Source: an uncultured Gammaproteobacteria bacterium (GTDB lineage Bacteria > Pseudomonadota > Gammaproteobacteria > Pseudomonadales > Azotimanducaceae). From it: DNA of 52,609 nucleotides. The notes below the pieces were generated by a model. The model was not told the DNA's origin, did no database searches, and saw only the letters and a program-made list of their open reading frames with translations. Positions 37,141 through 46,922 of this stretch are shown one piece after another. The stretch covers positions 1 to 52,609 of the forward strand of contig CAJXUL010000003.1 of assembly GCA_913060615.1 (NCBI GenBank), read 5' to 3'. Numbering within the stretch: the first letter of the stretch is position 1; each line of letters opens with the position of its first letter. The position numbers and the translations under genes were made by a program.

Positions 37141-38070
37141 TTATTTAGACTGCAGTGTGTCCAAAAACCTTATGCATTCGCGGGCTAAATCCACGCGATC
37201 TTCTAAAGTTACCATGACCGACTTAGTGGCGATAGCTGGTATTGCTAATTCCCCTATGCTCTGGGCATCGGTTTCATCCAAGACGAAACCGTCTATCAGT
37301 CCTTCATACTGGTCAGCAATTGCCTTAGCCGTGGTTGGTATTTGTAGTTCTTGCATCATTTTTGCGGCGGGCCCTTTCAGTGCCAGCCCGGCAACAATTG
37401 GCGATACCGCGATAATGGGTAGGTGCGCTATGGCCTGCCGCATGCCCGGTACTTGAAGAATGGGCGCAACCGAGACGAACGGATTAGACGGGCAAATGAT
37501 GACGCCGTCGCAGTCTTGTAACCAAGCTTCTATAGCGGGGTTGATCTTCGCCTGCTCAATGCCTTCAAATCTGAATCCGGTGACAGCAGGTTTGCATTGT
37601 TCGCGCACAAAATAGTGTTGGAAGGCTAACTCGCCGTCAGTGGTATTCACCATGGTGCGAATAGGGTCATCGCTTATGGGCGTCATGGAGTGCTTGATGC
37701 CCATGCGCGCGGCAATTTCCGCGGTAGCTTGGGTCAGAGTTTTATTCTCTTTGAGCAATTGGGCGCGGCGCATATGTAGGGCAAGGTCTTTATCGCCGAG
37801 GCGAAACCATGCTTCTCCGCCCAAACCACCGAGTGTTTCAATAAACTGCCAAGTCTCGCCTGAGCGTCCCCAACCTAATTCTTGATTGTTTTCGCCAGAC
37901 AAAGCGTAGGTCAGGCTGTCTATGTCTGGAGAAATATGTAGGCCAAGGTGTTCAAAGTCGTCACCCACATTGACGGCGAACATGACTTCTTCGGGGCTGA
38001 GAATCTTCGACAAGCCCAAAGCTAATTTGGCGCCGCCTACGCCGCCGGTCAGCGCAAGAATTTTCGCCAT
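37141..38070 (-). CDS. cofD: 2-phospho-L-lactate transferase (CofD/FbiA)
   Basis: ILALTGGVGGAKLALGLSKIL, NVGDDFEHLGLHISPDIDSLTYALSG, ICPSNPFVSVAPILQVPG. Confidence 0.95.
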   Translation of the reverse strand: MAKILALTGGVGGAKLALGLSKILSPEEVMFAVNVGDDFEHLGLHISPDIDSLTYALSGENNQELGWGRSGETWQFIETLGGLGGEAWFRLGDKDLALHMRRAQLLKENKTLTQATAEIAARMGIKHSMTPISDDPIRTMVNTTDGELAFQHYFVREQCKPAVTGFRFEGIEQAKINPAIEAWLQDCDGVIICPSNPFVSVAPILQVPGMRQAIAHLPIIAVSPIVAGLALKGPAAKMMQELQIPTTAKAIADQYEGLIDGFVLDETDAQSIGELAIPAIATKSVMVTLEDRVDLARECIRFLDTLQSK

Positions 38071-38855
38071 TAGCGGAACATGTCTTCAGCAAGGGGACGA
38101 TTAATGTCCTGAGCTGTTTGAACGGGGTCACCGTCGTTGGTAAGAGTAGTGGCCTTGGGTAAACCGCGCAAAATCACCACAGGCAATTTTTCTGTAGTTT
38201 CACCCATCATAAGAGTGGCGCTGCTTGCCAGGGCGTCGGCTCTATTGACCAAGGTGGCTTGCAGTGAGCGACCGTAAATGTCTTCGCCACCACGATAGTC
38301 ATCAAGCACGTTGATGCCGGCACAGCCAATAGCGCTGCCAATGGTGCCCATACGCCATGCGCGATTATGCGAATCGGTAATAACTACGCCAATTTGCACG
38401 CCAAATCGTTGTTGTAGCTGCTCGCGTATAAGTGCTGCGGATTGGTCCGGATTTTTCGGCAGTAATAACGCCTGTTCGCCGTTGCTGTGATCAACATTAG
38501 ACTGATCAATGCCGGCGTGTGCGCCCACAATTCCCAGCTTATGTCTTACCACGAGGACGTTGGGCTTGTGCCGCATGACTTCGCTAGATTCATTCAGAAT
38601 CAGCTGCACCATACGGGGATCTTTATTTGTAGCCGCCGCCAGTTCAATGGCCTCTGGCCCAGCTTCAATGCTGGCGAGAGCAACCGTTTGGCCTTCTGCT
38701 TTAGAAATAATTTTTTGTGCAAGGCAAAGGACATCGCCGTCTTCAAGCGTGAGAGCTTGAGCCTTTAGGGTACTAGAGATAATCTCGCTGAGATCATCTC
38801 CAGATTCCACCATAGGAATGCCCGGCACACCTATGACGGAGAAGCGCAGAGCCAT
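38070..38855 (-). CDS. cofE: coenzyme F420-0:L-glutamate ligase
   Basis: GIPMVESGDDLSEII, DVLCLAQKIISKAEGQ, ITDSHNRAWRMGTIGSAIGCAGINVLDDYRGGEDIYGR; TAATG overlap with cofD; no C-terminal nitroreductase domain. Confidence 0.95.
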   Translation of the reverse strand: MALRFSVIGVPGIPMVESGDDLSEIISSTLKAQALTLEDGDVLCLAQKIISKAEGQTVALASIEAGPEAIELAAATNKDPRMVQLILNESSEVMRHKPNVLVVRHKLGIVGAHAGIDQSNVDHSNGEQALLLPKNPDQSAALIREQLQQRFGVQIGVVITDSHNRAWRMGTIGSAIGCAGINVLDDYRGGEDIYGRSLQATLVNRADALASSATLMMGETTEKLPVVILRGLPKATTLTNDGDPVQTAQDINRPLAEDMFR

Positions 38856-38858
38856 GGA

Positions 38859-39521
38859 TTAGTGCTCTTGACCGATGATCTTGATGCCAGAATGGGACAA
38901 AATGCCACCGCGGTTGATCTGGATCAGGATTGAAGTTAACGCTTCTGCTGCGGCTGCATTGGCAATCGGTCCTGCGTGCCAGCCGGTCATGCCCGCTTCG
39001 GTGATCATTTCAATGACCTTGGCGCGTGAATCTTTGCTGTTACCTGAGACTAAAACGTCGCACTCAATCACGACGTCTTGCTGTAGCAAGTGTGCTGCGA
39101 TGTTTTGGAACGCGCTGACCACGTGTACTTCTTCACCAAGGAAATCTTGTGCACGCTTACCTGCGCTGCCCTCTTCAGGAAGCTGTACGGTGCCAACTTT
39201 GGGCGGTACCAATGGCACAGTCACGTCAATAAGGATTTTGCCCTTCAGGTGATCCTTCAGTGCGTCTAGTGTAGAAATTTGGTGTGCGGCAGGTACAGTT
39301 AAAACCACAATGTCGCCAGCTGCTGCTGCATCGCCATTTTCCATAGCTTGGGCAGGTGTGTCTGGGCTGATGGCTTGCAATGCCTCTACGGCTGCCTGAG
39401 CTTTATCTAAAGTTCTTGAGCCAATAACGATGTTGTAACCGGCTTTCGACCAACGAATTGCCAAGCCTGTACCGAGGTCACCTGTACCGCCAAGAATGGC
39501 GACTGTTTCTTTTGTAGACAT
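38859..39521 (-). CDS. npdG: F420H2:NADP+ oxidoreductase family
   Basis: VAILGGTGDLGTGLAIRWSKAGYNIVIGSRTLDKAQ, VVSAFQNIAAHLLQ, DVLVSGNSKDSRAKVIEM. Confidence 0.92.
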   Translation of the reverse strand: MSTKETVAILGGTGDLGTGLAIRWSKAGYNIVIGSRTLDKAQAAVEALQAISPDTPAQAMENGDAAAAGDIVVLTVPAAHQISTLDALKDHLKGKILIDVTVPLVPPKVGTVQLPEEGSAGKRAQDFLGEEVHVVSAFQNIAAHLLQQDVVIECDVLVSGNSKDSRAKVIEMITEAGMTGWHAGPIANAAAAEALTSILIQINRGGILSHSGIKIIGQEH

Positions 39522-39729
39522 TGAATTACCAGATCTATGAATTAGGGCGCAAGAGTATGCCGCTAATCACTAGGTAATGAAAAGTCCGTATTTGTAACCC
39601 TTGATTGTACAAAGGCGTGTTGCTGGTCATAAACGGCGTTTTGGCCTTTAGAATGTGTGGGCGTGACATTCCACTTGTATTAGCAGCAGGCTTGGGCCAG
39701 CCTTACTTTTTTCAATTTTGGAGAGGGTG

Positions 39730-40635
39730 ATGCGGATAGGTGCAATGATTGGTGCGGATGGCACTAAAAGTTCAATAGATGAAGTTATTCAGTTGGGCAA
39801 GGACATGGAGCAAGCGGGTCTTGACCACGTTTGGTTGGCGAATATTTTTTCTTATGATGCCATATCTACCCTTGGACTGATTGCGCGAGAAACTTCAACT
39901 ATTCGCGTTGGCACAGCCGTTACTCCCACCTACCCACGACATCCGGGCGCGCTGGCGCAACAAGCAATGACCACGGCTGCGGCGTCAAAGGGCCGCTTTA
40001 CTTTGGGCATTGGTTTATCGCACAAGGTGGTGATCGAAAATATGTATGGCATGAGCTATGACAAGCCTGCCAAGCATATGAAGGAATATCTAAATGTACT
40101 GATGCCGCTCATTCGTGGTGAAACTGTCAATTACAATGGAGATGAGTTTCAGGTTAATGGTCTGACTTTAGATATTCCAGGCGGCAATGATTTACCCGTA
40201 GTTGTTGCAGCTCTAGGCCCGCTCATGATTAAGCTTGCAGCGCAAATGACTGATGGCACCAATACGTGGATGGTGGGCCCCAAGACCATGGAAGAACATA
40301 TTATCCCCAGTTTTCGTGATGCAGGTAAGCCAGACCCAGCCATTGTTGCGGGCATGCCTATTGTGTTGACCACTAACGTAGACCAGGCCAAAGCTGTGAT
40401 TGCGGAAAACTTAACCGTTTATGGTCAGCTGCCCAGCTATCGCGCCATGCTCGACCGCGAAGGTGCTGCCGGTCCCGCTGATATTGCAATTGTTGGTGAT
40501 GAAAATCAGTTGCGTGGCCAGATTAAGCGCTTTGAAGATTTGGGTGTGACCGACTTCAACGCGGCCATTATGGATACTGAAGAGGGCGCTTATGCGCGTA
40601 CGTTAGAATTCCTCGGCAGTTTGAAAGGTAATTAG
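39730..40635 (+). CDS. LLM class F420-dependent oxidoreductase
   Basis: MRIGAMIGADGTKSSIDEVIQLGKDMEQAGLDHVWLANIFSYD; divergent from the F420 biosynthesis operon; GGAGAGGGTG upstream. Confidence 0.9.
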   Translation: MRIGAMIGADGTKSSIDEVIQLGKDMEQAGLDHVWLANIFSYDAISTLGLIARETSTIRVGTAVTPTYPRHPGALAQQAMTTAAASKGRFTLGIGLSHKVVIENMYGMSYDKPAKHMKEYLNVLMPLIRGETVNYNGDEFQVNGLTLDIPGGNDLPVVVAALGPLMIKLAAQMTDGTNTWMVGPKTMEEHIIPSFRDAGKPDPAIVAGMPIVLTTNVDQAKAVIAENLTVYGQLPSYRAMLDREGAAGPADIAIVGDENQLRGQIKRFEDLGVTDFNAAIMDTEEGAYARTLEFLGSLKGN

Positions 40636-40671
40636 CAGTCTAGTTTAGAATAGGGCACAAGGGTTCTAGGT

Positions 40672-41271
40672 ATGTTTGAAGCAAAATTTTCGCCTGCGGC
40701 GGAGCGTAACAAAGATGTAATTTTGTCCGTGTTGCGCGACGTGCTGCCGCGCAGTGGAGATGTGCTAGAAATAGCCAGTGGTACTGGTCAGCATATTTTG
40801 CATTTTGCCAAAGCATTGCCTGATTTGCACTGGCTGCCTAGCGAGCCCGATGAATCCTATCGAGTGCCTCTGCATGACATTATCGAGCAAGCAGGGCTGA
40901 TTAATGTAGCGGAACCCATTGATTTAGATGTGCTTGAGACTTGGCCAGACATCACTGTGAATGCGGTGATAGTTGCTAACATGTTGCATATATCGCCCTT
41001 TGCTACCGTGCAGGGGTTGGTGGCAGGGGCTGCAAGGGTGCTGGTGCCCGACGGCATTCTGCATGTTTATGGACCCTTTAAAGCAGGTGGTGAGTTCACC
41101 AGCCCAAGCAATGAAGACTTTGACGTAAGTCTTAGGGCGCGCAATGAACTGTGGGGCATTCGAGATTTGGAGGAAGTGACCTTGGTGGCTATTGAGCAGG
41201 GGCTGCAATGCATCAGCATTAAGCCGATGCCGGCGAATAATTTTTCTCTGGTGTACAAGAAAACCAACTAG
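40672..41271 (+). CDS. DUF938 SAM-dependent methyltransferase
   Basis: EIASGTGQHILHFAKALPDLHWLPSEPDE, NMLHISPFATVQGL, YGPFKAGGEFTSPSNEDFD. Confidence 0.92.
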   Translation: MFEAKFSPAAERNKDVILSVLRDVLPRSGDVLEIASGTGQHILHFAKALPDLHWLPSEPDESYRVPLHDIIEQAGLINVAEPIDLDVLETWPDITVNAVIVANMLHISPFATVQGLVAGAARVLVPDGILHVYGPFKAGGEFTSPSNEDFDVSLRARNELWGIRDLEEVTLVAIEQGLQCISIKPMPANNFSLVYKKTN

Positions 41272-41340
41272 CTTTCTTCTATTTAGCGCCTCAGTTAATT
41301 AACTACCGAGTTAACCAGTCATTCAAAACGAGCATCTGCA

Positions 41341-41568
41341 TTAATAGTGAGGCGGGGGCGGTTCTATTTGTGGTTCCGCGCCTTCATCTTCTTGGCCCTG
41401 AGACTGCAACTTCTCAGTGAGCATTTGTAAACTCTTCTCTTGGCGATACAGCCTCTTCTGCAACAGCACCATTTCGTCGTTTAACTCGGTAATGGTCTCA
41501 TCTTGAAACTCAAGGCGAGTTTCAAGCTCAGTAATACGTTGCTCTGTGTCATTCACGGTGGTTGTCAT
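41341..41568 (-). CDS. slyX: SlyX family protein
   Basis: coiled coil RITELETRLEFQDETITELNDEMVLLQKRLYRQ; C-terminal PPPPHY. Confidence 0.88.
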   Translation of the reverse strand: MTTTVNDTEQRITELETRLEFQDETITELNDEMVLLQKRLYRQEKSLQMLTEKLQSQGQEDEGAEPQIEPPPPHY

Positions 41569-41605
41569 ATTTTGTTTATCTTTGTGAGCAGGGTTTGATG
41601 CGCAA

Positions 41606-42412
41606 TTAGATGTGTCCACGGAAGCCAATGCGCATGCGGGTTTTAAAAGCGAAAAAATTGTCTTTGCCCGAAACCTTTATGCGCTTAAGGCGAAAAGTAT
41701 TCGGCCGAGTATCTATGCCCTCGTCTGTTGTCACCGCAGTGCGGAATTCAGCTGCTTGGCACAGCTTAACATCTTCGTCTCCATAGTGGCCGAAGGGGTA
41801 AGCGAAACTAGTAACTTGGGTGGCGAAGGTTGTACTCAATACTTTTTTGCATTCATTGATTTCAAATGTCTTGGTGTCCATGTCGACACTGGGAAGGTGG
41901 CAATGAGTCAGCGTATGGCCGCCAAGTTCAAATACATTGGACGCAAGCATTTCTACCACCTGTTCATCGCTGAGCTTTGGCTCGCGCATCAAGTCGCCAG
42001 AGTTGTGTTTGGCATTTTTGCTCACTGACCAATCTCTTTCATGGCGGTCAGTGACTAAGTAAAGGGTGGCGCAGGCATCATACTTTTTCAGTATGGGCAG
42101 TGCTTGGCTGTAGTTGTCTTCGTAGCCGTCGTCAAAAGTGATGGCCACGCGCTTGTCGCCGCGCGCCTTCACTGTGAGTAGTTCTGAGGCTTTTATAAAG
42201 GTCCAGTTATTTGCCTTTAGCCAAGCTATCTGGCGTTCAAACATTTCAGGGCTAACCCGTAGACCTCGGTGTTTTTGCTTTGGCTGGGATTCGCTGATCA
42301 TGTGATACATAAGAATGCGCGGGTGCTCTAACCCAACGGTAGGCCGCCACCAACAGTATTTTAGTGAGAATAAAATAAACACAATTAGACCTGTGCTGAT
42401 CATCCACAACAT
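41606..42412 (-). CDS. polysaccharide deacetylase family protein
   Basis: ILMYHMI, VAITFDDGYEDNY, LGGHTLTHCHLP, FAYPFGHY. Confidence 0.93.
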   Translation of the reverse strand: MLWMISTGLIVFILFSLKYCWWRPTVGLEHPRILMYHMISESQPKQKHRGLRVSPEMFERQIAWLKANNWTFIKASELLTVKARGDKRVAITFDDGYEDNYSQALPILKKYDACATLYLVTDRHERDWSVSKNAKHNSGDLMREPKLSDEQVVEMLASNVFELGGHTLTHCHLPSVDMDTKTFEINECKKVLSTTFATQVTSFAYPFGHYGDEDVKLCQAAEFRTAVTTDEGIDTRPNTFRLKRIKVSGKDNFFAFKTRMRIGFRGHI

Positions 42413-42439
42413 TACGCTTTAGCCCTCAGTGGGTTTGCA

Positions 42440-43567
42440 TTAACCGTCACAGTGCACCAGTTCAGCATAAGCACTAAGAGTTTGTGCGCACATGTTCTCA
42501 AGCAAAAAGTCAGTGTTGTCTTTGATCTTAGTTTTTGTGGTCTGCGCCTCATCGCTGAGTACGCGCTCACATACGGCAAATAAATCATCAGTATCCTGTG
42601 GGCGCACTCGTCCTTCTGGATATAGTACGCTCAAAATTTCGCCCACTCCGCCGGTGTCGAAGCCTATGGTAGGGGTGCCGATGCTCAAAGGTTCAAGTAC
42701 GGTTCTACCGAATGACTCGGCCTTGGTAGATACGGCTAAGACCACGGAGGAGACCGCGTAGATATTGCGGATGTCGGATCTATGCCCAATAAAGGCGATG
42801 TCGTCTTGTAGTGATTTGCTCGCAATATCTGCCTTTAGGGAGGCCAAATAGGTGTCGTGGTCGGAGTCCGCGCCGCCAACGATAATACCTTTGACGTCGC
42901 TCACGCCCTGTTCTTTAAGGCGTTGGATGAGGTTGACTAAATGGTTGTGACCTTTTAGTCGTGACAGCCTGCCCGGTAGACAAATCAATCTTTGACCCTC
43001 GAGGTTTGGCCATTCTCTCGCCCAGTTATCCAACCACTGCGCCGTGGGTTGATAGCCTCTTGGAAAATCTTCTGGGTCTGTGCCGCGATGAATGACTTTG
43101 ATTTTGGCAGCGTCAATTCTAGGATAATTGTCGACGAGATATTTTTTCGCCACATTAGACACGGTGATGACGGTTTCGCCGCAGCCCATGATTTCGCTGT
43201 AGCGACTAACCGAATGCAGGCCGTGCAAGGTGGTGACCAGTTTAGGCCTTGTGGCGGGGTTCATCTTGCGCCAAGCCAACCAGACGATCCATGCCGGCAT
43301 GCGTGAGCGCACATGAATAACATCTGCATTAACGTGCTGTAGCCATTTTCTTAGCGGACGAATATGCCGCAGGGTCAGTGGCGATTTTTTGTGTAGTGGC
43401 CAACTGTGGTGCTGACTACCCTGCATGATGAGTTGATCTACTAAACGGCCACCATTTGAGACCACGTGAGATTCGTGGCCGTTAGCTACCAACGCTTGTG
43501 CAATTTCAAGCGTACCGCGTTCGACGCCGCCGCTCTCCAGACTGGGTAAAAACTGAATGACTTTCAT
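42440..43567 (-). CDS. glycosyltransferase family 4
   Basis: LESGGVERGTLEIAQALVANGHE, CLPGRLSRLKGHNHLV, ESFGRTVLEPLSIGTPTIGFDTGGVGEIL. Confidence 0.93.
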   Translation of the reverse strand: MKVIQFLPSLESGGVERGTLEIAQALVANGHESHVVSNGGRLVDQLIMQGSQHHSWPLHKKSPLTLRHIRPLRKWLQHVNADVIHVRSRMPAWIVWLAWRKMNPATRPKLVTTLHGLHSVSRYSEIMGCGETVITVSNVAKKYLVDNYPRIDAAKIKVIHRGTDPEDFPRGYQPTAQWLDNWAREWPNLEGQRLICLPGRLSRLKGHNHLVNLIQRLKEQGVSDVKGIIVGGADSDHDTYLASLKADIASKSLQDDIAFIGHRSDIRNIYAVSSVVLAVSTKAESFGRTVLEPLSIGTPTIGFDTGGVGEILSVLYPEGRVRPQDTDDLFAVCERVLSDEAQTTKTKIKDNTDFLLENMCAQTLSAYAELVHCDG

Positions 43568-43661
43568 TGCAGCTTATTCGGCTTGTGCAGTTTATGCAGA
43601 AGCGGCCCTAAGCTTATGGGCAAGCATATGGGGTAGCAAATTTTCTTGCGCGGGCTTATCA

Positions 43662-44933
43662 CTAAAGTCTGCCGTCTACCGCGTCGCCGGGTAAAGTGCC
43701 TTTGGTGTCGAACAGCACGTGGCTCGCCTTACCCCATTTTCTAATCTCACTCACGCCGAGAGTCTTGAATTCTTTGTGTGCGACGGTAAGTACAATGGCG
43801 TCGTAGGTATTGTTCTCAGGCTGGCTAATGGGTTCTATCTTGTAAGCACTTTTTGCTTGCTCAGGGTCGGCCCATGGGTCAAAGACATCCACGTCCATGC
43901 CGAGGTCGGTGAATTCGCTAACAACATCTATTACTCGGCTATTACGTAAGTCTGGACAGTCTTCTTTAAAGGTCAGGCCTAACACTAGAACTTTTGCGTT
44001 GTTCACTGCAACGTCATGTTGAATCATCAGTCGAATGACTCGGTCAGCCACATATGCGCCCATGGCATTATTGATTCTACGGCTGGCCCTAATCAGTTCG
44101 GGGTTATGACCAACAGACTGAGCTTTGCGGATAAGATAGTAAGGGTCTACGCCAATACAATGGCCGCCTACCAACCCCGGTCTAAAGGGCAAAAAATTCC
44201 ACTTAGTTCCCGCCGCTTCGAGCACCTCCAAGGTATCTAAACCAAGTTCAGCAAACAGCGTGGCGAGTTCGTTAACTAACGCTATATTTACGTCCCTTTG
44301 AACGTTTTCTATGACTTTTGCCGCTTCTGCAACGGCTAAACTGGGCGCTAGGTGGGTACCGGCGGTGATGACCTTTGCATAAATGTCGTCAATAGTTTTG
44401 GCCGCCTCAGGTGTTGAACCAGAGGTTACTTTAACAATGTCGGTAAGCCCTCTGGTTTTATCGCCGGGGTTAATCCGCTCAGGGCTGTAACCGACATAAA
44501 AATCTGCGTTGAATTTAAGGCCAGACACCGACGCTAAAACAGGCACACAAATTTCTTCTGTTGCGCCGGGGTATACGGTGGATTCAAAAACCACTATGTC
44601 ATCGATTTTTAGATATTTGCCGACCGTATTGCTGGCGCTGATCAGTGGTGAAAAATCAGGTTGGTTTGAGTCATCTACCGGCGTGGGTACAGTAACAATG
44701 TAAAAGTCGCACTGGGCTATGTCATTGGGGTTTGAAGATAACGTCAGTTGGGTCAGTGCGCCGAGCTCTTGTGTGCTGAGTTCTCCAGTGCGGTCGAAGC
44801 CGTCTATTAAGCCGCCCACACGCTCGTCGTCGACATCAAAGCCAACAACTGGAAAGTATTTTGCGAAGGCAGCGGCTATGGGCAAGCCCACGTAACCTAA
44901 GCCAATCACTGCAATATTTTTTTGCCGCTGCAA
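43662..44933 (-). CDS. nucleotide sugar dehydrogenase (UDP-GlcNAc 6-dehydrogenase/TviB-like)
   Basis: IAVIGLGYVGLPIAAAFAKYFPVVGFDVD, GGHCIGVDPYYL, VLVLGLTFKEDCPDLRNSRV. Confidence 0.93.
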   Translation of the reverse strand: MQRQKNIAVIGLGYVGLPIAAAFAKYFPVVGFDVDDERVGGLIDGFDRTGELSTQELGALTQLTLSSNPNDIAQCDFYIVTVPTPVDDSNQPDFSPLISASNTVGKYLKIDDIVVFESTVYPGATEEICVPVLASVSGLKFNADFYVGYSPERINPGDKTRGLTDIVKVTSGSTPEAAKTIDDIYAKVITAGTHLAPSLAVAEAAKVIENVQRDVNIALVNELATLFAELGLDTLEVLEAAGTKWNFLPFRPGLVGGHCIGVDPYYLIRKAQSVGHNPELIRASRRINNAMGAYVADRVIRLMIQHDVAVNNAKVLVLGLTFKEDCPDLRNSRVIDVVSEFTDLGMDVDVFDPWADPEQAKSAYKIEPISQPENNTYDAIVLTVAHKEFKTLGVSEIRKWGKASHVLFDTKGTLPGDAVDGRL

Positions 44934-45098
44934 GGGCGTACCCCAATTAAGAAAAGCGCACTATAGAACGAAACTGCGTTGAGCCAAAGCTCACAGCCAA
45001 CGCGGAGGTGTTTTTGTTGCATCTTTTGTTTTAGGTGGATTTTGTTTCTGCGTCCTTGGAAAATTTGCTCATTATCTGCATGTAGCCAAGAAAAGCGG

Positions 45099-45920
45099 TT
45101 ATGAGGCCGGTAGGTCTGCTTGATATTTCCGCCCTTTGTATTGGGCATCAATCAATTTTTTTGGGTGCATGCCATCTACATAGCCTTTGAATCCGGGTTC
45201 GATAATATTGTAGCCCAGCATATTTTGAATTTTGGCACTGTACTGGCCCGCTATATTTGGCGGCACGGCCAAGACCATATTTTCAATTTGCCTCAGCCCA
45301 GGCGAGCAGTATTGGGGCGTAATGGCCAAGCGGTCGGCGCTAGAGTTGTTTGCGCCGCCTCGGTGAATTAGGGCGCCATCAAATACCAAAACCGAGCCGG
45401 CGGGCATAATGACTTTAATGGCCTCGCCCTCGTTACCTAGCCTTTCTTCAGGCCAACGGTGGCTGCCGGGAATAACCTCTGTCGCGCCGTTATTTTGAGT
45501 GAAGTCGTCAAATGCCCAAATAGTGCTGACACCAAAGCGGGGCCTGGGTTTGTTGATGCCTAATTGTTCGACTGCATCGTCGTAGTGAAAGGGCTGGGGC
45601 GTTTCTCCGGGGTGTACTAAGATGGACAGCGCCGCAGAGAGTAAATAATTGCTTGGCAAAAGTGCATCGACTAAGGACATAACACCTGAATGCTCTATGA
45701 TTTTTGCCACCGACGGTGCTTTAGCCAGCAGCGCATAGACGCGCTCGGTGTGGTGGCCCTCGAAATCATTTCTACCCGGATGTTTGCCTTGGCAAAAGGG
45801 TGCGAGTTCGCTGCGAATTTCGTTCACCAATGCGTCATTAATGGCGTCTTCAATAATAGTAAAACCATCGTTTTCTATGGCTTGTAAGTGTCCTGCCAAA
45901 TTGCTGTTTAGATTATTCAT
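45099..45920 (-). CDS. phytanoyl-CoA dioxygenase family protein
   Basis: PFHYDDAV, NNGATEVIPGSHRWPEER, VLVFDGALIHRGGANNS. Confidence 0.9.
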   Translation of the reverse strand: MNNLNSNLAGHLQAIENDGFTIIEDAINDALVNEIRSELAPFCQGKHPGRNDFEGHHTERVYALLAKAPSVAKIIEHSGVMSLVDALLPSNYLLSAALSILVHPGETPQPFHYDDAVEQLGINKPRPRFGVSTIWAFDDFTQNNGATEVIPGSHRWPEERLGNEGEAIKVIMPAGSVLVFDGALIHRGGANNSSADRLAITPQYCSPGLRQIENMVLAVPPNIAGQYSAKIQNMLGYNIIEPGFKGYVDGMHPKKLIDAQYKGRKYQADLPAS

Positions 45921-46041
45921 GTGCCCTTCCGCCTACCAATCTTATGCCATTCACTATGGACCTTCTAAGGTGCAGATTCTATGCTCGGGGGCGAGGCTAC
46001 TTATCATTAGGTGAGTCCAAATTAGCTAAGGGAGAGAGATT

Positions 46042-46809
46042 ATGTTGCAAGATTTATCAAATAAAGTGGCGTGGATTACCGGCGCCGGAACAGGCATTGG
46101 CGAAAGCGGCGCTATTGCTTTGGCTCAGGCAGGCATGCATGTCGTACTGTCAGGTCGTCGTAAGGAAAAGCTTGAAGGGGTTGCTGCTCAGTGTGAGGGT
46201 CGCGCAACAATTGAAGAGCTAGACGTGGCAGACCGAGATAGCGTGTCTGAAGTTGCACAAAGAATTATTCAAAAATTTGGGCGCATTGATGTTTTGGTAG
46301 CCAGTGCGGGCATTAACGTAAAAGAGCGTAATTGGCATAACGTCAGCTTGGATGACTGGGATTCCGTGATTCGGATTGACTTAGATGGCGCTTTTTATTG
46401 CTGTAAGGCGGTATTACCAACAATGAAAGAGCAAGGTAGCGGCCTGATCATTAACATCTCCTCTTGGGCGGGTAAATATGTCAGCGTGGTTACCGGCCCT
46501 GCCTATACGGCAGCCAAGCACGCTATGAACGCTATGAATGAAAGCATCAATATGGAAGCCGGTAGTTTTGGCGTTAGAGCCTGTGCCATGTGCCCTGGAG
46601 AAGTAGCGACGCCGATTTTAGACAACAGACCTATTCCTGTGTCCGCGGAGGATCGCGCGCAGATGGTGCAGCCGGAAGATTGTGGTGAAGTAATTCGCTT
46701 TTTGGCGCAGTTGCCCAACCATGTGTGTATCAATGATTTGACCATCAGCCCTACCTACAACCGTGGCTATGTGGCCCAAGCCAAGGGACATATACCCGGT
46801 CCTGCTTAG
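46042..46809 (+). CDS. SDR family oxidoreductase
   Basis: VAWITGAGTGIGESGAIAL, VASAGINV, INISSWAGKY, YTAAKHAMNAM. Confidence 0.94.
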   Translation: MLQDLSNKVAWITGAGTGIGESGAIALAQAGMHVVLSGRRKEKLEGVAAQCEGRATIEELDVADRDSVSEVAQRIIQKFGRIDVLVASAGINVKERNWHNVSLDDWDSVIRIDLDGAFYCCKAVLPTMKEQGSGLIINISSWAGKYVSVVTGPAYTAAKHAMNAMNESINMEAGSFGVRACAMCPGEVATPILDNRPIPVSAEDRAQMVQPEDCGEVIRFLAQLPNHVCINDLTISPTYNRGYVAQAKGHIPGPA

Positions 46810-46825
46810 AGCTTTAGTTGCAACC

Positions 46826-46886
46826 TGAAGGCTCGTTGCGAGCCTTCATCTTCATTCAATAGAGCAAGGGCACTTTACGTGCCCTT
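46826..46886. terminator. two consecutive perfect stem-loops between convergent genes (probable bidirectional terminator)
   Basis: TGAAGGCTCG-TTG-CGAGCCTTCA (46826-46848) and AAGGGCAC-TTTAC-GTGCCCTT (46866-46886). Confidence 0.65.
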
Positions 46887-46922
46887 ATCTCTACGCTAGC
46901 GGATCCGCTTGGTGGGTAGTTT

